Assembly (NCBI GenBank): GCA_964017145.1
Contig: OZ024850.1
Coordinates: 2,767,618-2,831,617 of the forward strand
From: Agrocybe praecox
Taxonomy: Eukaryota; Basidiomycota; Agaricomycetes; Agaricales; Agrocybaceae
Reading direction: 5' to 3'
Length of the DNA stretch: 64,000 nt
The position numbers and the translations under genes are program-made. Shown here piece after piece: positions 34,691-47,700 of this stretch. The notes under the pieces were generated by a model. The model worked only from the letters and a program-made list of their open reading frames with translations, was not told where the DNA came from and did no database searches. Every line of letters begins with the position of its first letter. Positions within the stretch are counted from its first letter, which is position 1.

Positions 34691-37260
34691 ATGTTCAAGT
34701 GGCGAAAGAACAAGAACACTCCCACGTACTACGAGCCAAAAACACCAGTCCTTCCCAAGTTATCCCTTCCAGACGACCGATACGTTCCTATATCATTTGG
34801 CCCATCGCATTCGGAACAGTTACCCACAAGTCTTCTTCTGCGTTTTACACCTGAAAGGCGTTCAACAACACCGGCATACGAGAAAGATAAAGGCCATCAC
34901 AGGTCTCGAACGCTATCCACACCAGTTGGCGCACGCGAAGTTAAAGGTAAATGTTGGCGCCACCCAGTTAGATCGATTAACCTACTAACGTTTGGTAAAC
35001 AGCGCCACGGCCTATTCGGCCGCATCCATCTCAAGGACCGTATGTTCCGGCGGAGAATGCGCTAGACGTATACGCGGGAATTGTTCGTGGGCCAGTTGCA
35101 GGTTTGTTTTTGTTTTTTCTTGATCTTTTCTCACATGTGCCTATCAAACGCTCAATCTGCGCTCAAGTTCCTTCTGCCCAGTACCTCGAGGAGCAGATCC
35201 GTAAAAACCCACCGCCGATCATGAGTACGTGTCCAGCGCCATTTTTTGACGACTTCGAAGACTGACGTGGGCCACCGCTGTAGTGCGCGCACCAGATGCT
35301 GAGTACGAAAGGCTGAAGCGGGTGGCGCAGAGTCAAGGGACTACCTGCGTAACCGGTAAGCGAATCCAACCCCATCAGTCTTGCTGGCCGATTGCGAATG
35401 ATCTGGTTGTTTTTCTTCTTCTTCTCCTTATTTCTCAGTACCATCGAAGGCCTACAAGGAGCATCAGCAGGAGGTTCAGGATGAGTTGGAGGCACGTCTG
35501 AAGGATCCAATGGCCCCGATCCTTCGAAAAGGTGTGTTCGTTGCGCCCTCTTTAATCGGCGGCATATGAACAACTTTGATCATTGCACAGAGCCACCTGA
35601 AAGCGAAAAGAAGGGCATCTTGAATTTCGATAAATGGAAGCCTGTGCCCGTTGAACGTGCGTCGCTGCTTTCATCCCAAACTCGTCATCGTACTCACTCA
35701 AACACTTCAGGCGACAACCCAGGGCGCAAACATGGGCCTGACCTTAAAGGTAGGCACACGATCCATTCTCAAATGTTTGATGACTAACGCGAGTGCCCTC
35801 CTAGCCCCTGGTGGCCTGAAGTCTGCCTTGAAAAAGACGGCAGTTCAGAAAACTCCCAAAATGCCCCTGAAGTCAGCGATGAAGAAATCTGGTACGCATC
35901 CCGATAATTGTTAATGCTCCTGGTCGCAATTTTTTTAACATTTTGCAGCAGCAGCGGACTCTGGAAAAGGTTACCAATCAGAGAACGAGGCAGTGATGCG
36001 CTCATATGGTGCGCACCTCATTTCGTCTGCCTGTTATATTTTTTCTAAAATTTCCGCAGACCGCAACGGCAACCCGATCAAGAGTACGTTCTAAACATCC
36101 AGATCCAAGTTACACCGCCTGATTATTATTTTTCGCACTGTCAGTCTCCACGGTTGTATCGAAAGCTTATCTAGAGGAGCAACAAGAACGGCTGGAGCAA
36201 GGTGTGTCGTAATGATTTTCACTGTTGACCTTCTTCCATCTTCAACTTGTTACTTGTATTTCAGAAAAAAACCATCGGAGGTCGACTCACAACATTCCCG
36301 CTCCTGTCCCTGTTATGCCAGCTACACGTGGCTTCAGTGTGTGATTTTCTTTCCCTTTATCTGTCCCGTGCTGAAGGTGTTATAGTTCCTCCTCCAGAGC
36401 CCGCCCATCGTAAGTATTGGAATTGGCAGAAGGAGATAACCGAATAACCCGTGTTCGATTTCACAGGTCCACCCACTTCCACTATGAGGCCGGTCCTTCA
36501 AAGAAGTTCGAGTGCGACACCATCGCCAGTGGAACGGTACTATGTTCATGGTAAGTTCGAGTTTGATTTTTTGGACTTGATTTCCTTACCTACAGGATCT
36601 TTAGATAGGAGCTACGGCTTTCCTCAGGAGGATTTGCCATGGCATGACCACGTTTACGACGCTAGATACACGAGCCATTACGAAGGATTGCAACAGCCTC
36701 ATAGGATCCACGTGAAGTTATCTTGGCCTCTGGTCGACTACGAAACACGCAAGCGCCTTTCGCCACGGATGCCTCGATTATATTTCGACGCTGCGTTTGA
36801 TCCTAGGTCGTACCCAGTGAAAACTATCCAAGGATACGGGATCGCGGAGCCTTTACGTGAGCCGGAGGAAACTGGGCTGGGCGTGGCCGAGAACTGTTAT
36901 GTGGGCAGGATGCGGATTATATGCAGATATCTTCCTCTATGGGAGGTCGAAGTCAAAGCACCACACGGACTGAGGGTCATCGATGTCTTCAGGGCCATTT
37001 ACAACACATATAGCCATCCCTTGACGCGGGATGAAATAAATACCATCGGGTCCGAGTACTTGGAAAAATGTAGGAAATCTTTCCTACAACGGTGCGAGGA
37101 CAGCCCTGGCTTGACGTACTTGGAAGAACGAAAAGGAATGCTGCGCATTGACACCATGCGCGGTCGTCGACGCTTCAAGGGCTTGGTACCCATCCACGGG
37201 AAACCCGACTATTACGAGCTTATTTTTGACGATACCCCTATCGAGACCCGACGTCGTTGA
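34691..37260 (+). CDS. Fifteen-exon, all-phase-1 gene; C-terminal DUF6699-like domain
   Basis: Exons: 34691-34946, 35003-35101, 35168-35224, 35284-35355, 35439-35531, 35591-35656, 35711-35749, 35805-35891, 35949-36008, 36060-36083, 36145-36201, 36265-36336, 36377-36409, 36467-36550 and 36596-37260, for 587 residues. Every intron has GT-AG ends and every one falls after the first base of a codon. Residues 1 to about 365 are low complexity (Lys/Pro/Glu-rich, for example LKSALKKTAVQKTPK) and coded by short exons of 8-33 codons. The last exon encodes a globular domain: WPLVDYETRKRL, LPLWEVEVKAPHGLRVIDVF, then RAIYNTYSHPLTRDE, resembling the basidiomycete DUF6699 pattern (a WP/W-x-V strand followed by V-x-DV-x-x-AI-Y). 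No signal peptide from the chosen Met. Function unknown; the domain name is my best guess, the exon structure is directly visible. Confidence 0.85.
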
Positions 37261-40115
37261 TTCGACAGTTCCTGGTCGACTTCATCTGTGCATGATTGAC
37301 GATCTTTCTTGTTCTTTTTGTTCCTTTCTTGTGGCTTTTATGTTGATTCCTCCGCGATGCTCCTCCACGAATTATTATCTTCGCGTATATTGCCTATTAT
37401 TTTCTTGTAAGTAATTCGTTTCTTTTAGTAGCTTGTAATCCACCCATCCACCGACCACTTACCTTCAAGGACTCAACGCACATACCCCTTGTACCATTAT
37501 GTTTTGTTATCGCTTCCATTATCTTTGCATGCATGTACTTCTTCCATCCACGTCATTTTTTTGTTATCGTTGCCTCTTCTTTTTCCTGGCTTGCCTATGG
37601 CTCGTCATGTTGTACCTTTAGTCGCATTTTTCACACATTCTTTTCTTGTAACTTCATACAATATATGACCTTCTTCATGAAAAAAGCCGTCAAGCATGAT
37701 TTTAGACAAATTATGTTGCAACTAACCAAAGTGGGTTTGTTCTTCCGCAGTGCCTTCTGGAGATCTTCTACATGGAAGAGAAGACTTTGCAATGACAAGA
37801 ATAACGGGTTTGCCAGCCTTGGCAGCGAGTCCATGTCACTGGAAGCCTGCTGCTGAAGCCATAGAAAGCTAGAAGGCGAAGGAATATTGCGAGACAGATG
37901 GCCAGTCATACCAGCCAATACTTAGTGCTGACAACTGATGTTTGGGACACCATTTTCTTCCTAAATTTTCGCTATCGTGGATCTAGTCCGTATGCTCCAA
38001 AAACAAAATCACATATATCCCAAATTCTCAACGTCGCCCTTCACGGATTGAGCAGGTCACTAGATCATACAGCCACGTTCCCTTGCGGATATTTGATGTA
38101 GCCTTGTGTCAAAGTCGTGGCCTGTCCTGCTTCAAGGCATCCGCAGCAGTTCTCCTTTCGTGCGTTTGTAGCAGTGAAATCCGCTAACGTGGAATGCGAT
38201 ATTTTGGGTGAGTGTGATTTCGGTATTGGATTGTTGGCCGTTGTAGACGGATAGTAGGCGGACCTCGCAAATCTGGAAATTCAATCCATAACGAGAATGT
38301 GATTTCGGTCCGGTATCTTTAGACGTGGTGGATTAAGCGCGCTAGCCTATATACCGCACAAACAGGTAGATGTATGTTCGCTTTTGTTGGGAAACATTGA
38401 TGGTTTCAAAACTCCTTGACGCGAACGATGCTGAAGACATCACAGAGTATCCTCAGATCTAGATTTTTTGCGAGATCCATCCAGGAAAACCAATGCCCTC
38501 CGACATGGTTCGTGTCAGTATCTAATGACCACCAATGAGCCATCTGGGATACTGGGCGTAAAGGGGAGAGGCTTACAGATTTTACAGCAAAACCTTTGGA
38601 GAGAGGGTGACTATATGCGCATTATTACTATGAAGTCGATACCGTGGACGAGTTCCGGAAAGCTCTAGAGAAGTTGTGGGTCAATTCCTCACAGAAAACA
38701 AAATAAAGGATTTACTGATGATATCTTGCGATCTAGTGATTGATAAGAGACTTTTGGAATCCGGCTCGTATCAACTGACATTGACGAGGAAGACTTTACT
38801 ACTCTGACATGTTCGTGCCAATACCTCCTAAGAAGAGACCGCAAATAAATCATCTAGAGAATACTAGGCAGAAAGGGGTGATGCTTACGAGTTTCCAGCT
38901 ACAGACTACATGCGTAACCGCCCGTCAGACTAATTATGGAGCCCTTTCCCAGTGCATAAGTTCTCGTAATGTTGCCTGTCCTTCAGCGATTGAAGAGAAA
39001 GAGGAGTAGTCAAATCCCAGAAAACCAGGAATGATGGTGGTGGAAGTGAAAGGACAAGCAGCATGCCCTGGGTAACCCGCATTGGCCTGACATGGTCGCA
39101 GTCAGTGAGTCATTTTCCAAGTACGTCTACACAGCCTACACAGCCGTTGAGACGATCTCCGAATTGATTGCAATGGAGGTGGAAGCGGCCATCCAAATGG
39201 GGTCGTATGCAATATTTAGAATTATCACGTGATGGCGTACGCGTTCCGCGTTCAAACGTTCATCGATCATCCCGGAACCGGACTCTGAGGGGCTCGAGAG
39301 GATTTTGTGGGGTGAAAAGAAGGGCAGACTGCTGCGATTGTACGTTTTGTTAGTCATGAGACCTGCTGCATGAGTGCTGTATTTCATATAGTAGAGTGTT
39401 GATAGCTCCACTTTTCTGAAAACGATGGCTCAACCAAGTTAAGCAGGTTCAAATAATCACTTTCACGTCTTTAACAAAGGGGTCTAAACCGGCAGGTTCA
39501 ATTACTACTGTACATTGGAAGGGGGCGATGTATCTTTTTGTAAGGGGTTTTGTAAATAAAAAAATGTCATGTGTACATACAAAGCTTCGAGCGACAAGGG
39601 AAGAAAACTAGAGAATAGCGATAGCGGGAGACTGAACTCGAGGAAAGAAAAATAAGAGAAATGGACATGCAGTACTCTATATACCGTATATCATAAATTA
39701 CATATGTGACCCTTGAATGGATGCATCGTGTCGTCGACTTGTAAATTACGATGTTTTTCGAAATGAATCTCTGTCGAACACAATAGCTTGTATCAGCCAG
39801 TAATCAAAAATCAAGGGACCTGTGACTACTCACATAATACTGGAACCTACGATTACTACTTCTCAATAGAATGCATACAAATGTAGTTGAATGATAATGA
39901 TGTCAAACGAGAAAGAGGAACAGAAAGGATTAGGGAATCTTGCGGTACGGAATATGAATGACGATGTGAGCGGGATGGTAGTGGATTGAATGCTGAATGA
40001 TGCCGATATGATGGATGATGATATGCATGATGATGGAATGAACGAAACAAATGAAACGGAAGAATAAAGAAGAAAATGCTGGATGTGTGAAAAGAGAGAA
40101 GAAATAACGACAAGT
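37261..40115. other. Intergenic between convergent genes, with relic repeats
   Basis: Convergent interval of 2.9 kb. Bases 37261-37700 are T/C-rich and probably 3' untranslated sequence of the preceding gene. Bases 38450-39350 hold diverged repeats, listed separately. Bases 39840-40115 are likely 3' untranslated sequence of the RING gene. No intact gene is seen. Confidence 0.5.
38498..39180. repeat. Diverged tandem copies of an unknown sequence
   Basis: Two segments about 304 bases apart, from 38498 and 38802, share CTC-Y-GACATG, TTCGTG-Y-CA, a gapped middle, AATACT-R-GGC with AAAGGGG, and GCTTAC in the same order. A weaker third copy begins near 39087 (CCTGACATGGTCGCAGTCAGTGAG). Short frames inside read like coding remnants (YYYEVDTVDEFRKALEKLW near 38610-38670; YVYTAYTAVETISELIAMEVE near 39122-39185). 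They may be decayed tandem gene copies of a family I cannot name. Confidence 0.4.
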
Positions 40116-43100
40116 TCAAGTAAGAGCGACGACACCTTCGTCCCACTCCTCCTTCAAAACATATCCAACGTGCCTACACACAGGGCAAGACACTTCCACA
40201 TTCCCATCCTCAACAACCGCATCTGCGCCCTTCAGGGCGACCCTCTCCGCAGTGACAAGGCAGGGTCCATGGAACCGATGCACACACACTTCGCTCTTGT
40301 CTTCCTTCGACTTGATGGTCAACTGCTTCATCGCCGCAGTACCATTGGCAAGTTCACCAGCGAACAGGTCTTCATCCGAAGGGCCGATACCACAACTGAC
40401 ATCGTAGCATCTCAACCCTGCTTCCCTTTCGCGACGTTCGATACGTTGACGAAGAGTAGGGCCTGGAGCAGGAGGAAGTGTCCATGGGCCCTTGGGCCGC
40501 GAGCGACGTTCACGACGAGGCCCGCCAAAGATATCACCAAACATATGGAGTGCAGGGGGTACTTGGCCCGCTTGAGGTTGGGGCTGACGCTGTTGGACAT
40601 TTGGGACGGCACCTTCAGCTGGATGAGGTGGTTGTGGATCCGCATTACCTGCTGGCGCTGGAGGCTGTGAGACAGGTTGACCTCCAAATGATGTGGCGAA
40701 AAGTTGGTTGAATGCTTCGTGGATCGTGCGACCAGCGCCAGCTGCAAAATGTACACCGTTGCCCATACCCCGCAAAAGCGGTGGCAAAGTGTTGGGAAGA
40801 TGTTGATGAGGGCGTTGCGGTGGTTGCTGGGGTACTGTCGGTGGTGGCGACGTTGATTGCGCTGCCGGCTGAGGATTGGTAGCTGCATTTCGTGCTCTCA
40901 ATCGAATGAATTCGACATCCTGCTGGTGCTGCTGTTCCATCAAATGCATGAATTCGTCCACTTCGTCCATATTCCCCATTAGCCTATCCAACTCCGTCAC
41001 GTTTTGTTCAATCATCATCATAACATCATCGTGTCCACCGGGACCTTGAGGAACATCCGGTGTATCTGGCGAATCGATCAGGGGTGGCAAGTCCTCGTCG
41101 TTCCCAAAAGGTGGCATTGGACCATCGACAATCATATCGATAGTAAATCGCAAAAATTCCGAACGAGGATTAGCTGGTTGTGTTGGTTGATGCTCTGCTG
41201 GAGGTAGTCCTGCTGGAGTCGTGGAATTGGCAGGGACCGCATTGCTAGTACCTTCCTGACTTTGCGTCGGTTGTTGCTGTGGTTGAGTCGACGAACCTTG
41301 CGATGCGAGACGACTGAGTTGATGGGCACGAACACTATCCGCGATGGGTTGACTGACAACGACCGGGGGTTCGCGTACGACTCGATAGGGCAATGGTGAA
41401 CCTGGAAGTGCACGGTTTAAGAAAGGACCAGGTCCACGGTAAGTCACACGTCTGAAAACAGGAAGAGGACGGGTGGGATCATCACCTAATGGAATGGAAG
41501 GGTTAGTCCCAAAGATTGGTAATTCATTACCGCCAGCAGCAACAGGTTGGGATCCAGTAGAGGCAGCAGGTTGAGATCCCGTAGCAGCAGCAGACTGTTG
41601 AAAGAAGTGAGGAGGGAAAAGGGAATTAAAGGGTACAGCCTGCGGCTGCTGATTATTCTGCCTCCTTATATGAGACAAGAGCAAGTCCGCTAGAGCATTT
41701 TGGCCCGCAGGCGAGGCGAGGTTACCTGGAGCTACGATGAGAAGAAAATTAGCATGGCTGACGCTTATGGTCGAAAAACGAGGCCTACGCCTACCATCTG
41801 CGTTTGGAACATGAGGTGTTGCTGGGGGTGGTCCTATAAGAAGATAAAGGTTAGCTGAAATGAAAAACGGCGTTCTGATGCCTTGTCTGTCTGTGCTTAC
41901 CAGCTGGAGGTGGTTGAAAGGCTGGATCTGTGATATAAATCAGATTAGCATTCTTGTTTGCTGGCCTGGTCTTTAAAAACTAACTCGTACATACCATTAC
42001 CGTTGGGGGGTTGCTGCGGTGCACCGCGAGCTCCATTGACTGGGACAACGACGGGAATAATATTGACCGAAATTCGGGGAGGGCCCAATCTTGGTGGTGC
42101 AGGGTTACCAGCAGGAGCAGGGTTAGGTTGGGGCTGTTGCTCTCCATTAGGGGTGGGAGCACCTTGTTGCTGACCGCCCGTGGGTGCCAAAGGAAGGCCA
42201 GCACCTATGCGATTGAGCAAGCCGCCGAAAGATGCGGCAAAAGATTGCGCGAAGTCAACTCCATCGGGGTTGACGTTGGTAGCGCTAGGCTGAGGAGCGT
42301 TACCTGCAGCATTCGTGGCAGGGTGACCTTGAGGTGGTATTTGATCGCCTCCAGGGAGAGCTGGTTGTTCACCTTCGACGGTCGTTGCCGGTGGGGGAGC
42401 GGCTGCCGTTCGCGGACGACTGCGCATGGGTGTGTATGTGAGATTATCAGGGTCAATGTTGAATCTGCATGTCGGACAAGTCGTGTGTCTGGGTCTGGAG
42501 AACCAAGGAATAAGGCAATCGGCGTGAAATACATGAGCACATGGAAGGGAGACAATTTTGGGGTACTTGGACTCCTCCGATGCTTGTTCGTTAGGTCCCT
42601 CCTCTTTCGTCTCTTCATCCTTGGCCTTGACCCCACCTTCGAGGCTCTCAGACTTTTCCTCCTCTTTCTCTTTGCCGAAACCCTCGCCATCACCATCCAA
42701 CAATTTATCCCAGCAGATAGCACACCCCGCGTCGCCCCCATTTGCCATCTCTTCACCCATTCCCCCTCCCGTACCACCTACCCTCTCCAACCTTCGAACA
42801 AGACCGACCGGGACGACTTCAAGACCATCCACTAGCTTCTTCGCTCGCTCGGGATCTTCCTTCTCTTGCGCACCTCCAAATGCGAGATTGAAATTGCCCA
42901 AATTGATGATGGGGACGCCATTGCCGTCGATGTCCGCTCCTGGAATTATCTGGCTAATTGACCTCATAAGATCAGCCAGAATACCGGCTCGAGCCTGGTC
43001 GGCAATGGAAGGAGGTGGCGGTTGTGGAGCTTGACCATCAGCCGTTCGCGGGCCTTCGACAGGTTGCGTATGTTCTTGTGGGCCGTTTCTACCAAACACG

Positions 43101-43930
43101 ATTTCTGGACCTATTTGTATATCTATCACTCCATCAAAAAAGGCACCCGGAAGGTGATTGCCACCAGTGTTGGTTGGAGGTCCTTGTTGATCTTGTTGTG
43201 GGTGGGCAGGATTCGGAGGATGGGTAGGTGCGTCGGCATTGTTATTGTTTTGCCCTGCTTGATTTGGAACAGGGGTAGCTTGATTTCGCATAAGCTGTTC
43301 GAAAAGATGGAATGCTTGCTCATCGTTAGTCGTCGTAAAAGGCGGCCAAGGTTGCGCTCCAGGGCGTGGTTCCAGACTGATATTAGGGCTACCGCCTAAC
43401 CGCTGCTGGCCGCCAGATGTTGTCGAAGGTTGGAGTCTAGCAGAGGAGCCAGCCCTGCTGTTGTTACTTACACGCTGAGAAGGATGTCTCCTGTCCCTAT
43501 CAGCATCTTCATCGTCGTCCACTCTAGCACGCCTGTTACTGTTTCGTATGGATGATGGTGATGACAAAGACGGCTGGGAAGTAAATGCAGAGGGACCGGA
43601 TTCAACTTGGGCATAGTCCTGCATCTCAACTTCGTTAGCGTCTCTGTTGTCGTCGGAATCATCGTCTGACGAGTCCGAAACTTCCTGTAAACCAGGCATG
43701 TCGTCGTACTCGTCGAAATGCATCGGAACGTCCTGCGTCTGAGGCTGCTGCGCCTGCCAGTCAGCAGAAGTCTGAGGTTGAGCCTGTTCCACAGCGTCGC
43801 TGATATTGTGTGCGGCGTCGCTCATTTCATGGATATCTGAGTTGTGTGGGTCCATCCCTCGCAGATGGTGGTTGTGGAACAAAAGGGCAGTGGCCGTCAA
43901 GATTACCCTTTCGGCAGTAATCGCAGTCAT
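40116..43930 (-). CDS. Large protein with two RING-H2-like modules (putative E3 ubiquitin ligase)
   Basis: Four exons: 43930-41995, 41927-41901, 41833-41795 and 41731-40116, about 1205 residues, all introns phase 1. The first RING-H2 lies at about 400-490: CAIC, then LPCAHVFHADC, then TCPTC, giving the C3H2C3 ligand order. The loop between the second and third ligands is 57 residues of Glu/Lys-rich sequence, longer than the usual 9-39. A second RING-H2-like module lies near the C-terminus, about 1110-1190: CYDVSC, CVHRFHGPC, SCPVC. Its last six ligands fit perfectly; the first pair is spaced CxxxxC. The rest is Gln/Pro/Asn-rich and probably disordered. RING-H2 proteins pass ubiquitin from an E2 enzyme to substrates; the substrate here is unknown. 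Start 43930 is the first ATG in the open frame; an alternative Met-Asp-Pro start is about 25 codons downstream. Confidence 0.87.
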
Positions 43931-44780
43931 TTCTGTTGTTCTTTGTTTACCGAAGAACTTGGACCGGAATATGCTAGAAGGCACGCACGCTCACAGCGTT
44001 CACTCCTCTTCTGTTCATTGTTCTTCACAAGGCTTCGAAGAACTCCTCAGAATCGTGTGCAAATTAAGCATACCTGTAATATACAGCGCTTTCTCGACTC
44101 GCTTTCACACTGCCTCGGTCAAAGGCAGTGCCAACCTTACACACGATAGGTATTGGGCGCGCCTATAGACACGATAGACGCTGATCATGAAGCTGCGCCT
44201 ACCGTACAGCATCTTTCCTTCCAATTGACAAGTCTGAAATGAATTGTTTATTCAGGGCAATTCCAAGACATATTGCCGGTGTGCGCGGGTGTGTCCATGT
44301 GTTAGCGCGATAAGAATAAATGGGTCTGGCACGGGGCAAACCATGTTGATTAGCTGGCAGTTAAAATCTTTCGACTCATTTATTTAGCTCGTTGTTTTAA
44401 CCGTTTAGGGAAGACAGACGCGGAGGGTATAATTCTAATAATTCTACAGCAAAGTACGTTTCTCGAACTCTTTGACTTCGTTCTGTAAAACTCACTATGA
44501 ACCCAGTGAGGCTCTTTCGAAATAAGTACGGTTATCTAACCTTATTCATAGATTGCTCATTCCTTGATATAAATCGTGCCAGACGTTAAATTGACAGGCT
44601 GCTCCTGTACACACATACACTTTCCCTGCGTTATTATCGGATTGAATGCAATGTATATCATAGGGTACGAGTCATACCTTGAGCAATCGTGGAGACTAAC
44701 TTGAATGTTAGCTTATAAATACGTTAACCTTTTCTCCTAGAGAGTCCGACAATCCTCTATTTCGGTAAAATTCGTTTGTT
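43931..44780. other. Intergenic between divergent RING gene and ABC3
   Basis: This 850-base divergent interval should contain both promoters. The RING-proximal part is pyrimidine-rich on the minus-strand side only weakly; the ABC3-proximal part is AT-rich. No gene or named motif is visible. Confidence 0.45.
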
Positions 44781-47700
44781 ATGTTTCAACAACCCTTGGT
44801 ACTGGACTCACTCTTTTACTATCGAGATAAAATGCTGGAGTATGGTTCTTCTACGTTTATTCTTAATTACATGCTGACTGTTTCGAAAATCTAAAGGCCA
44901 AAAGACAAGACCTTTTTGTTGCCATTTTCTCTTGCCTTCCTGCTGATGTTCACCCATCTCATCCAATTCGTCCTATTTGTCACAAAATTGGCGACAAAAT
45001 CTGTAGGAGCTCTCAATGTTGAACAAGATAATGAGGGCGCTCGTCGCACATCCTCTAAAAAGTCCGTCGAATCTCTTGGAGGATGGCATATCTTCTTGTA
45101 TTTGGTCGCGCGCCTTCTTGGCTGTTTTATTCTTCTCGGGCTCTCAGCATACTCCCTTGTTGTGTCCTTACACGACCAGGAACGCTTTCCCTCAGATAAG
45201 ATGGATACGATCTTTCTTTATCCTGAATTCTATGTGTTCATTACATATGTGAGTCGTCCTGACATCGTATGTACCCGTGTCCTTACCGAGTCAGCTCTAC
45301 TGCTCATTCTTAGCTGCTGTATCTATCTCATTTCCGCCGTGGAGCAAACTCACTACCAAGTATAACATCGCTATCTTGTTGAGCATGTTCCTGGTATATA
45401 CGTATAGGGACATCTGGCCCTTGGCCACTGTAAATGACCGGCCGGCTGATACATTGGAAGGAAAGCTACTATGGGTCAAAGTTCTGGTCCTTTTCTCGAC
45501 TGCAGTCATCATTCCGTTGTTCATACCACGCCGCCACTTCCCGGTTTACTATCCCCAGGTTAATCATATGCTCTTCCATATAATATCTCAATGACTTACT
45601 GTTTTCGTAGAAGGGTATCGCGCAACCTAATGACGAACAGACATGTTCAATCTTTTCGCTCCTGACCTACAGTTTCCTTGATGGCATTATCTTCAAAGCT
45701 GCTAAAGTGCCTCATCTTAAACACGACGAATTACCACCTCAGGCAGATTACGACCGTACTGCATACTTAACCAATGGCGCATTCGAGGTAAGCCAGGTCT
45801 CCTCCCCCCATTCGCGGATTCTCTAAAATACACTCGGTCTTGCAGTACCTCGATCCGCTTCGGGGTGCAAAACACCGACATTTATTCTTCGGCCTCCTAC
45901 GCGTTTTCTGTGGGTTACCGTCTCTCCTATTGGAACACTTTCTTCAACTACATGACAGGCTTTGACTTCATGATCCTCTTGTTGATGTTATGGTTAGAAG
46001 CCGGATCAGAGTTCTTGGCCCCAACTGGTATCAACCGTCTTTTAAAGTAAGTGGATTGATGATCTTACAACCTGATTTTTAGTTTTCATTTACGCAAACA
46101 GCTATCTTGAGTCAGGCGGCCAAGGAGCCACTATTCGCCCCTGGTTCTGGATTTTTTGCATTTTGTGCGGTCCTCTGTTTCGCATTCTCGCACTCCAATT
46201 CTACATTTTTACAGGTAGTGGAGCTATTGTGCGAGTCGAGGCAATAATAATGCAGTTGGTATTCGAACACAGCCTGCGGATTCGACTCAAAGCTGACGCT
46301 CAAGACGGAAACGATATTGCATCATCTGCCGAAACTGGATCGGACCCCGCACACAATCGTGCAACGAAAATGAACAAGGACAGTGCCAATCTTATTGGGA
46401 AGATAAATAACCTTGTCACCAGCGACTTACGAAACGTCAGTGAGGGGAGAGACTTTATCGTTCTTGGTGAGTGGTGCCCATTGGTATCTAATGTATCGAC
46501 CATCTAGTCATCATTGTTGGCCACGTAGTCGTATTTATTCCCCTGAAAATTATCTTGGGAGCGATATTTCTATACAAGGTCTTAGGGTGGAGGTTCGTTC
46601 CACTATCTTGTACCAGATTTATGATGTATTTTCTCACGTAATAACTGAAGTTGCTTTGCTGGCTTGCTTGTCCTGCTAATACTCCTCCCTATACCGGGAT
46701 ACATAGCAAAGCTAGTCCAAGAAACTCAAAAAACAAGGATGAACCAGGTTAGATCATTTTTATTGTCATTATAAATAATCAATCTGAATGATTATGCTTG
46801 ATTATACAGACGGATGCTCGGGTACAGGATATCACGGAAGGTATGACAATATATCTATTGCTCTTAAAATTATCTTATGTAATGACTATCCAGCTGTTAG
46901 CGTGTTGAGAATGATTAAGTTGTTTGGTTGGGAAAAGAAGATAATGAGACGCGTCGCTGACAAGCGAAATGTGGAGCTCGCGTCCTTATGGAAAACTAAG
47001 GTATGTTTTGATGCGTTTTGATGAGTTAAGAGACGTGTTAACTATGTTGATTAGGCTCTCTCGTTGTTCAATGGGACGCTCGCGTAAGTTTGCGTTCATT
47101 TCAATGTCTGTGGGTCTAGTGTGGCTGAGGTCTTTCTCTTCTTAAGTTTTCTGATACCGTTGCTCAGCATGGTCGCAACATTTGGCACCTATACGGTCTT
47201 GATGAAAGGAGAATTAAGTCGTAGGCCCCTTCCAATAATAATATTGTGACATTCTTTCTAAGGACAAGCTAATATCATTCCAGCGTCCAAAATATTTTCA
47301 AGCATGCCAATATTCGATATAATTCGGATTGAACTTAATATGATCTCTATCCTCCTTAACTTTGCAATACAGGCCAAAGTATCTTTGGACCGTATTGATA
47401 CTTTCTTGAAGGAAACCGAGCTTCTCGACGCTTATAAGGAAGGCGTTGTATCAGCCCCGGAGCAAAATGGCGACGTCATCGGGTTCAAGAACGCAATATT
47501 TGCGTGGTCTAAAGAAGTTGACAATGGTGCATTGACTCCCAGTCGTCGTTCTTTCAAGTTGAAGATCGACGGGGAGCTGTTTTTCAAAAGTCGTTGCATA
47601 AATCTTATTATTGGTCCAACGTGAGCGTATTCTTTTTCATTCCTTTTGGGATGGGAAAGCTAAACTTCTCTAGCGGGTCCGGAAAAACTTCTTTACTCAT

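Noticed and set aside
37533..37856. 107-codon plus-strand open frame
   Set aside because: Lies in T-rich sequence just after the DUF6699-like gene and has no homology-like pattern; more likely 3' untranslated sequence.
42011..42835. Plus-strand open frame of 274 codons inside the RING gene
   Set aside because: Antisense shadow of exon 1, which encodes a clear RING-H2 domain on the minus strand.
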